DNA of 29,575 nucleotides from Flavobacteriales bacterium UBA2104 (lineage in GTDB: Bacteria; Bacteroidota; Bacteroidia; Flavobacteriales_D; Crocinitomicaceae), in assembly GCA_002331485.1 (NCBI GenBank), contig DCYS01000014.1, positions 1 to 29,575 on the forward strand. Reading direction: 5' to 3'. Position numbers and translations under genes: made by a program. The notes under the pieces are model-generated. The model did no database searches, was not told the DNA's origin, and saw nothing but the letters and a program-made list of their open reading frames with translations. Shown in pieces: positions 16,866 to 23,621 of this stretch (the first letter of the stretch is position 1; the number at the start of each line of letters is the position of its first letter).

Positions 16866-19800
16866 GTGGACAAACCAGATGTTTCATTTACTCCATCCAT
16901 TACTGCAGGATGTGCTCCGGAAACAGGAGTTAGTTTCACGAACAATTCTGTTGGTGCTTCCCCAGCAAACGATTATGACTGGGACATGGGCAACGGAAAT
17001 ACATATACAACAACAGTTACTCCACCGAATCAAGATTATTTAAATTCAGGTACATACACAATTTCCTTAACTGGAAGTAATGCTTGTGGCGATTCGACTT
17101 ACACGCAAAACATTGTTTTGGATACGATTCCAACAGCATTGATTGACGTTGATCCAGTTGACGAATGTTCTCCTGAAACTTTCACTTTTGAGAATTTCTC
17201 AAGTGCAAATGCAGATACTTACACGTGGTATCTCGATGGTGCTGTTTACAGCAATGATTCAATTATTGCACCTATAACATTCACCTATCCTCCAGGAAAT
17301 GCACCTGTAGAACATGAGATCGTACTTGGAGTATCAAACGCTTGTGGGACAGATTTCGATACCGTCAATATTATTGTTCACCGTCCTACTCTAGCAGATT
17401 TTACCCCTTCAGATGTTGAGATATGTTTGGGCGATCCAATCACATTCACTAACAATAGTCTAGGCGAGGATCTAACCTATGAATGGGACTTCGGCAATGG
17501 CACTACAGAAACTGCAGCTGGACCGCATACAATCACATATGGCGCTCCGGGAACATTTGATGTTGAATTGATCGCAAATGGATATTGTGGTCCTGATACA
17601 ATTGTGCAAACGATTACTGTGAATCCAGTTACCGTAGCAGATTTCCAACCACTTGACCCTATCGAAGACTGTTCACCGATGACGGTATCATTTGAAAATC
17701 TCTCGACAGGTAATAATTTAACTTACTCTTGGTCAGTAGATGGAAACCCGGCTGGAACAACAACTGATCTCGGTCCAATAACGTTTACGGAAACTCCAGG
17801 AAACACCCCAGTAAATCATACAATTGAATTAACGGTGACAAGTGCCTGTGGTGTCGAAACTACGCAAACAACAGTGATCGTACATCGTCCTACATTGGCT
17901 GATATGACCGTTACACCACTGGAAGTTTGTGTAGGAGATCCGTTTACTTTCACAGATCAATCATTAGGGGAAAACCTAACATGGGAATGGGACTTTGGTG
18001 ACGGAAATACATTGAACACACAAGGACCTCATTCATACACTTATGCGAGTGACGGTGTTTATACTGTTCAATTAATTGCAGATAGTTATTGTGGTCCAGA
18101 CACTGTTGAAACTACTGTAACGGTTCATCCTTACCCTGTTACCGATTTCACTCCAGATATTCCTGCAGGTTGTGCAATATTTGAAACAACATTTACAAAC
18201 AACTCTACTCCAACGGCTACGCAATCTTGGGATTTTGGTCCAAATGCTACTCCCGGATCAAGCACTGCTTACAATCCTGGAACTGTATCTTTCCCAACTG
18301 ATGGAACAGAGATGATCGTCCTCGAGGTAGAAGAAAATGGATGTATCTCCAGCGATACCAATTACGTAGATATATTCCCATTACCTGTTGTGGATTTTAC
18401 CATAACTCCAGATGAAGGATGTTCAGAACTTGATGTAGTGATCACGAATAATTCAGTCGATAATGGAGTTGAAACATTTACTTGGGACTTTGATAATGGA
18501 AACACCCAAAACGGATACAATGCGCCGGATCAATCCTATTTTGCGATTCTAAACGATACCATATATGATATTCAACTTAATGTAGAAAGCGGAAATGGAT
18601 GTGAAGATTCATTGATCGTTCCAGTTACAGTACACCCTGTTCCAACTGCGGATTTTGAGTTTGTCGATGACCCGATTTGTTTGAACGAATCGTTCGAAGT
18701 AAATAATTTCTCAACGACAGGATTGAGTTATGAGTGGGATTTTGGAGATGGTAATACATCTGCAGCTTTTGAGCCAACTCATCAGTATTCTGCAGCAGGA
18801 ACTTACACCGTGGAATTGATTGTGACCTCACCATTCTCATGTGCAGATACAACAACGCGAACGATCGTAGTAGATCCTATTCCAGATGCGCAGTTTTCAA
18901 ATACAACAGAATGCCTTGGATATGAAACCGAATTTACGGATAACTCAACAGGAAACCTTGTTGGATGGGAATGGGATTTTGGAGACGGAAATAATTCCAC
19001 TCAACAAAATCCTAATCACGAATACACGAATGCAGGAACTTTTAACGTCACACTAACTGTTGAAAACGACCTTAGTTGTTTCTCTTCGATCACTCAGGCG
19101 GTTGATGTAAACGAAGTCCCGATTGCTGATTTTGAAGCTACTAATTTCTGTTTAGGTGATAACACTCAATTTACAGATCTAACTGTCGGTGCAACTACCC
19201 AGTTGGAATGGAATTTTGATGACGGATCACCTGCAAGTAATGCAGCCAACCCTTCTCACGTATTCCCATCAACAGGTACATATGATGTACAACTCGTTGC
19301 ATTTGGAGGAAGCGGTTGTTCTGATACGATCGTACAAACGATAACTATCACAGGTGTTCCAACTGCAGACTTTTCTTTCCAAACAGCCTGTGCAACGGAC
19401 ACAACTTTCTTTACTGATCTTTCGACGGGAGCTCCCGATACATACAACTGGGATTTCGGAGATGGAAACACGTCTACAGACATAAATCCTGACCATGTTT
19501 ATAACACTGAGGGAACTTATAATGTAAGCTTAACTGTAAGTTATTTAGCTTCTGGATGCTCCAATACGGTCGCTTTCTCAGTAGATGCTCACCCAAGAAC
19601 GACTCCACAGTTTGTGGCAAATACGCCATGTCTAGGTAGTGAGACTGATTTTGTTGATCAAACCGGAAATAATCCTATTCTTTGGGAATGGGATTTCGAT
19701 GATGGTGCTACATCAACAGACCAAAATCCATCACATGAATACACGACTCCAGGAATTTATAATGTTACCCTCATCACAGAAAATGTATTTGGATGTTCAG

Positions 19801-22544
19801 ATACGCTATTACAAAGTGTTGAGGTTTACGAACTTCCAATTCCAGGATTCACATTTGATACCGTATGTTTGAATGCTGTAACTTCATTCACTGATCAAAG
19901 TCAAAGTGCAGTGGCCTGGGAATATGACTTAGGTGATGGAAATACTTCGAATCAGCAAAATCCAACACATACGTATGCTGCAGATGGAACATTCACCGTT
20001 TCACAAGTCGTGACCAATTCTGAAGGTTGTACTGACACTTTAGAACGCGACGTTATTGTTCGTCCAAATCCAACAGCATTATGGGAAGCGGATACCGCAT
20101 GTTTCTCTTACTTGACTTCATTTACGGATAATTCATTGGATGCCGTAACTTGGGAATGGGACTTTAACGATAACGCCACAAGTACTCAACAAAACCCACA
20201 ACATTTATACAGTGCCGACGGGACATACGATGTGGAATTGATCGTATCCAACATATTCGGGTGTACAGATAGTTTAAACGATGATGTTTTAGTTCATCCT
20301 CAACCAGTTGCTGACTTTACAAATGCCACGGTGTGTGCAGGTAATGCTGTCGACTTCACAAATACGTCTCAGGGAAATCCAATTTTATTCGAATGGAATT
20401 TTGATGATGGAAGTCCGGTGAGCACAGATGAGAATCCAACTCACACTTTTGCGACTGGAGGTTTCTATGATATTCAGTTCATCGCAGAAAATAACGTCGG
20501 TTGTGCTGACACATTAGTTGAGCAGATAGAAGTGTTTACGGTTCCAGATGTTGACTTTACGGCGGATACAGTTTGTCTATTCGATATCACAAGTTTTACT
20601 GATCTAACTCAGGATCCAACTCCACTGCTTTCCTGGGATTGGGACTTCGGTGATGGCAATACATCCTTCCAGCAGAACCCTACTTACATTTATCAAAACC
20701 CTGGAACATATGATGTGACATTAACAGTGACGAACGTGAACGGTTGTGACTCTACGATGAATCAAGACGTTATTGTTTCACAAGTTCCGGAGGCTGACTT
20801 TACTGTCCAAACAGATTGTTTTGGAGCCCCTACTATCTTTACAGATCAATCAACTAACAACCCTGGAATATGGCTGTGGGACTTTGGTGATGGAACAACA
20901 GTAAATAGTGGACCAAATGAAACTCACACTTATGCCTCTCCTGGAAATTATGTAGTCACGTTGGATGTTCTTGGCGGTGACAGTATTTGCTCGGATCAAT
21001 CGATACAAGTTGTTACTGTCAGTCAACAAGCACAAGCAGACTTTTTCATTCCTAACCAGATTTGTGCAACAGAAGAATTCAACTTTACGGATAACAGTTC
21101 TTCGAATCTTGGAAACATTGTCTCTTATGAGTGGGATATGGGAGACGGAACAACCTATACTACGGCAAATGGAACACATAGCTATGCTAACGATGGAATC
21201 TATACGGTAACACTTACGATCACTACAGCTGATGGATGTTTAAGTACTTACAATGAGTCGATCGAAGTATTCCCTCTAACGGTTGCTGATTTCGATTGGA
21301 GTTTAGCATGTGAACAACAATCTATTCAGTTCACTAATACATCTGGTGGAAACACGACTGATTGGTTCTGGGATTTTGACGATGGTAATACTTCCTCATT
21401 ACAATTCCCTGAACATACATTTTCGGCTGCTGGAAATTATGATGTGATGTTAGTCGTTCAAAACCTTGCTGGATGTAATGATACGATCATCCAAACAGTA
21501 ACCGTGTATCCTCTACCAGATCCCGCATTTACATTCACAGAAGAATGTTTCGGTGATGCGACAAACTTCACTGATCAATCGACAATTCCATCAGGAACGA
21601 TTACAGGCTGGAACTGGGATTTCGGGACCAATGAAGGAAGTTCAATTGCCCAAAACCCGAGTTATACATTCAACACATATGATGTTAATCATTCTGTATC
21701 ACTGGCCGTTACTTCTGATCAAGGATGTATAGACACTGTCACCCAGAATGTCAATCTTTTGCCGATCGTTGACTTCAATGTTCTTCTAGATGGAATGAGC
21801 GGATGTGCTCCATTAGAAATTGAATTTGATAACCAAAGTACAGCAACAGGTAATGCAGATATCATTAACTATACCTGGAACTTCGGTGATGGAACAAACT
21901 CTTTCAATGAGGATCCAACCCACATATTTGAAGAAGAAGGCCAATACCCCGTTTCATTAACCGTATCTACTTCCACAGATTGTCAATTCGTTAACGACAC
22001 ATCGATCTTGATCAATGTCTTCCCAGTTCCTTCTGCTGGATTTGCGGTTGATCCTCCGATCACTTCAATCGTTGACCCACAAGTCAATTTCACTGATGAA
22101 TCCTGGGGCGCTACGCTTTGGGAATATGATTTCAGCAATGGAGACTATTACAATGATCCTAGCTTCACCCATACCTTCCAGGAACCGGGTGATTATGAAA
22201 TCATCCAATATGTATTTAATGAGTACGGTTGTTCAGATACTGCAATGAGAGCTGTAAAAGTTCAAGATGATCTGATCCTTTACGTTCCAAATACGTTCAC
22301 ACCTAATAACTCAGGACTGAATGATTATTTCACTTGGGAAGTTAGTGGATTCAACTCCTTTGAGATGCGTATTTTCAATCGATGGGGTGAAGAGATCTAT
22401 ACGACCAATGATCCAGATGGCTCTTGGGATGGAAACTATATGGGTACCACTGTTAGAGATGGCGTATATGTATGGCAAGTAAAGCTGCTTGATCTCCAGG
22501 ATAATGAACGCATCTTCACTGGGCACGTTTCAGTTATCCGTTGA
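16866..22544 (+). CDS. C-terminal part of the giant PKD-repeat protein with T9SS type B (CHU_C) sorting domain
   Basis: The main body of the secreted PKD protein, 1,892 residues from the GTG at 16866; the frame is open back to 16689. It has no signal peptide of its own, so it can only be exported if joined to the upstream fragment. It carries the end of repeat 4 and repeats 5-26, each about 80-87 residues with a core such as YEWDFGDGNTS and a closing strand such as TYTVELIV. The protein ends in a gliding-motility-associated CHU_C domain (last 93 residues: LYVPNTFTPNN, NRWGEEIY, DGVYVWQV, GHVSVIR). Type B T9SS sorting usually needs a PorP/SprF partner, which is not in the window. The product resembles SprB-like adhesins in architecture. 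It is extremely acidic and almost lysine-free. If repaired, the full protein would be about 2,275 residues. Function as an adhesin is inferred from architecture. Confidence 0.9.
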   Translation: MDKPDVSFTPSITAGCAPETGVSFTNNSVGASPANDYDWDMGNGNTYTTTVTPPNQDYLNSGTYTISLTGSNACGDSTYTQNIVLDTIPTALIDVDPVDECSPETFTFENFSSANADTYTWYLDGAVYSNDSIIAPITFTYPPGNAPVEHEIVLGVSNACGTDFDTVNIIVHRPTLADFTPSDVEICLGDPITFTNNSLGEDLTYEWDFGNGTTETAAGPHTITYGAPGTFDVELIANGYCGPDTIVQTITVNPVTVADFQPLDPIEDCSPMTVSFENLSTGNNLTYSWSVDGNPAGTTTDLGPITFTETPGNTPVNHTIELTVTSACGVETTQTTVIVHRPTLADMTVTPLEVCVGDPFTFTDQSLGENLTWEWDFGDGNTLNTQGPHSYTYASDGVYTVQLIADSYCGPDTVETTVTVHPYPVTDFTPDIPAGCAIFETTFTNNSTPTATQSWDFGPNATPGSSTAYNPGTVSFPTDGTEMIVLEVEENGCISSDTNYVDIFPLPVVDFTITPDEGCSELDVVITNNSVDNGVETFTWDFDNGNTQNGYNAPDQSYFAILNDTIYDIQLNVESGNGCEDSLIVPVTVHPVPTADFEFVDDPICLNESFEVNNFSTTGLSYEWDFGDGNTSAAFEPTHQYSAAGTYTVELIVTSPFSCADTTTRTIVVDPIPDAQFSNTTECLGYETEFTDNSTGNLVGWEWDFGDGNNSTQQNPNHEYTNAGTFNVTLTVENDLSCFSSITQAVDVNEVPIADFEATNFCLGDNTQFTDLTVGATTQLEWNFDDGSPASNAANPSHVFPSTGTYDVQLVAFGGSGCSDTIVQTITITGVPTADFSFQTACATDTTFFTDLSTGAPDTYNWDFGDGNTSTDINPDHVYNTEGTYNVSLTVSYLASGCSNTVAFSVDAHPRTTPQFVANTPCLGSETDFVDQTGNNPILWEWDFDDGATSTDQNPSHEYTTPGIYNVTLITENVFGCSDTLLQSVEVYELPIPGFTFDTVCLNAVTSFTDQSQSAVAWEYDLGDGNTSNQQNPTHTYAADGTFTVSQVVTNSEGCTDTLERDVIVRPNPTALWEADTACFSYLTSFTDNSLDAVTWEWDFNDNATSTQQNPQHLYSADGTYDVELIVSNIFGCTDSLNDDVLVHPQPVADFTNATVCAGNAVDFTNTSQGNPILFEWNFDDGSPVSTDENPTHTFATGGFYDIQFIAENNVGCADTLVEQIEVFTVPDVDFTADTVCLFDITSFTDLTQDPTPLLSWDWDFGDGNTSFQQNPTYIYQNPGTYDVTLTVTNVNGCDSTMNQDVIVSQVPEADFTVQTDCFGAPTIFTDQSTNNPGIWLWDFGDGTTVNSGPNETHTYASPGNYVVTLDVLGGDSICSDQSIQVVTVSQQAQADFFIPNQICATEEFNFTDNSSSNLGNIVSYEWDMGDGTTYTTANGTHSYANDGIYTVTLTITTADGCLSTYNESIEVFPLTVADFDWSLACEQQSIQFTNTSGGNTTDWFWDFDDGNTSSLQFPEHTFSAAGNYDVMLVVQNLAGCNDTIIQTVTVYPLPDPAFTFTEECFGDATNFTDQSTIPSGTITGWNWDFGTNEGSSIAQNPSYTFNTYDVNHSVSLAVTSDQGCIDTVTQNVNLLPIVDFNVLLDGMSGCAPLEIEFDNQSTATGNADIINYTWNFGDGTNSFNEDPTHIFEEEGQYPVSLTVSTSTDCQFVNDTSILINVFPVPSAGFAVDPPITSIVDPQVNFTDESWGATLWEYDFSNGDYYNDPSFTHTFQEPGDYEIIQYVFNEYGCSDTAMRAVKVQDDLILYVPNTFTPNNSGLNDYFTWEVSGFNSFEMRIFNRWGEEIYTTNDPDGSWDGNYMGTTVRDGVYVWQVKLLDLQDNERIFTGHVSVIR
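17121..18128 (+). repeat. Tandem duplication of a two-PKD module, 2 x 504 bases
   Basis: Repeats 6+7 (17121-17624) and 8+9 (17625-18128) are each exactly 504 bases (87 + 81 residues). The first member of each pair has the unusual W-x2-DG core and a PITFT...P-GN-x-PV-x-H segment. The second begins HRPTLAD and ends YCGPDT. Hand alignment gives about 36 of 87 identical residues for 6 versus 8 and about 47 of 81 for 7 versus 9. The unit of duplication was therefore the domain pair, not the single domain. Confidence 0.8.
22266..22544 (+). other. T9SS type B C-terminal sorting domain (CHU_C-like) coding segment
   Basis: The final 92 codons encode a CHU_C/gliding-motility-associated C-terminal domain. 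Recognisable blocks are YVPNTFTPNNSGLNDYF, FEMRIFNRWGEEIYTT, GSWDGNYMGTTVRDG and VYVWQVKLLD, with the terminal strand HVSVIR. In Flavobacterium such domains send SprB-like proteins through the type IX secretion system to the cell surface. Confidence 0.9.
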
Positions 22545-22556
22545 TAGAATTCTACT

Positions 22557-22564
22557 TATCTTTG
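22557..22564 (+). promoter_or_regulatory. Candidate -7 element (TAnnTTTG) for the dehydrogenase gene
   Basis: The bases read TATCTTTG, an exact TAnnTTTG match, 13 bases after the stop of the PKD gene and 25 bases before the ATG at 22590. A TTG 13 bases upstream is closer than the usual -33 spacing. It would let the dehydrogenase be expressed independently of the adhesin. Confidence 0.4.
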
Positions 22565-22589
22565 GATCAAACCTCAAATTTATTGCATC

Positions 22590-23537
22590 ATGCGTGTTTT
22601 ATTCATCGATACCGTTCACCCGATTCTTGAAGAACGACTTACCAAAAAAGGATTCATCTGTATTGACGGAACTGAATGGAGTCGAGAAAAATGCCTCGAA
22701 GAGATCAATAGATTTCAGGGAATTGTTGTTCGGTCTCGTTTTCCCATAGATAAAGAATTTTTAACGGCAGCAACCGAATTAAAATTTATAGCACGAAGTG
22801 GAGCAGGATTAGAGAACATTGATCTGGAAACAGCTGAAAAAAATGGCGTGACTTGTTTCAATGCGCCCGAAGGAAATCGAAATGCAGTTGGAGAACACGC
22901 TCTCGGAATGTTGCTGTCCCTTTTTAATAATCTATGTCGAGGAAACTCAGAAGTTCGACAGGGAATTTGGAAACGAGAAGAAAACCGTGGGATCGAACTT
23001 GATGGGAAAACTGTAGGAATAATTGGTTACGGAAACAACGGTGGAGCATTTGCCAAGAAACTATCTGGTTTTGATGTAAAGGTGTTGGCCTATGATAAGT
23101 ATAAGTCAGGTTATGGTGATCAATATGCAGAAGAAGCTGTTATGGAGGACCTCTTTGAACAATGTGATGTACTATCGTTTCACATTCCGCAGAATAAGGA
23201 AACTTTGTTTATGGCCGATGAGGAGTTCTTTGGGAATTTTCAAAAACCGATTTACGTGATCAACCTTGCACGGGGAAAAATCATTCGAACTAAAGATCTA
23301 CTTTCAGGACTTCAAGAGAAAAGAATACTTGGGGCTTGTCTCGATGTGCTCGAATACGAAAAAGCCTCTTTTGAGAAAACACTAGCCGCAGATGACAATC
23401 CTGATTTCAAATCCCTGCTAAAAATGGAGAATGTTTTGTTCTCTCCGCATGTCGGTGGGTGGACACATGAGAGTTATTTTAAGTTGAGTGATGTATTGGC
23501 GGATAAAATTCTTGATCAATTTAAATCTGTCACCTAA
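22590..23537 (+). CDS. D-isomer-specific 2-hydroxyacid dehydrogenase, phosphoglycerate dehydrogenase-like
   Basis: NAD-dependent oxidoreductase of the D-2-hydroxyacid dehydrogenase family, 315 residues. It may be 3-phosphoglycerate dehydrogenase (first step of serine synthesis), but the substrate cannot be fixed from sequence. The split catalytic domain covers about 1-100 and 290-315, with the Rossmann domain between. The nucleotide loop is GYGNNG (146-151). Catalytic residues are Arg228 in NLARG, Glu255 in LDVLEYE and His287 in SPHVGG. The stretch RSGAGLENID (69-78) is also typical. There is no ACT domain, as is usual for the short Bacteroidota form. No serC lies beside it, which weakens a confident serA call. 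It is followed by an AT-rich gap of 84 bases. Confidence 0.88.
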   Translation: MRVLFIDTVHPILEERLTKKGFICIDGTEWSREKCLEEINRFQGIVVRSRFPIDKEFLTAATELKFIARSGAGLENIDLETAEKNGVTCFNAPEGNRNAVGEHALGMLLSLFNNLCRGNSEVRQGIWKREENRGIELDGKTVGIIGYGNNGGAFAKKLSGFDVKVLAYDKYKSGYGDQYAEEAVMEDLFEQCDVLSFHIPQNKETLFMADEEFFGNFQKPIYVINLARGKIIRTKDLLSGLQEKRILGACLDVLEYEKASFEKTLAADDNPDFKSLLKMENVLFSPHVGGWTHESYFKLSDVLADKILDQFKSVT

Positions 23538-23621
23538 GGTTCTGAGTGTTTAAAAATGAGCAAAACTATATTACATATTATTGAATTATAGTATTTTGCA
23601 GCATAATAATTAAGAATAAGC

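Larger units (their letters stand above)
15814..22265 (+). repeat. Array of about 26 PKD-like domain repeats (protein-level)
   Basis: By eye I count 26 consecutive units of about 78-88 residues, each with the pattern DF-x-C...F-x-N/D-x-S...W-D-F-G-D-G...H-x-Y...G-x-Y-x-V...G-C. Core motif variants include WDFGDG, WDMGNG, WNFDDG and YDLGDG. In two units (6 and 8) the core is reduced to W-x2-DG. Divergence is high except within the 6-9 block, so most copies are old. Nearly every unit has two Cys, one in strand B and one in the closing GC. The last unit lacks the first Cys. The period of about 240 bases and the coding nature exclude a CRISPR. Confidence 0.88.

Noticed and set aside
20850..21179. 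109-codon open frame on the minus strand inside the PKD gene
   Set aside because: Antisense to PKD repeats 21-22; its length is explained by the biased composition of the repeat coding strand.
15814..22265. Regularly spaced repeats as a possible CRISPR array
   Set aside because: The period is about 240 bases, copies are diverged, and the frame is coding throughout with PKD motifs.
16866..22544. Treating the large downstream frame as an independent gene
   Set aside because: It has no signal peptide, starts in mid-array at a GTG, and its frame encodes the missing half of repeat 4 upstream of that codon, so it is a continuation of the upstream fragment.
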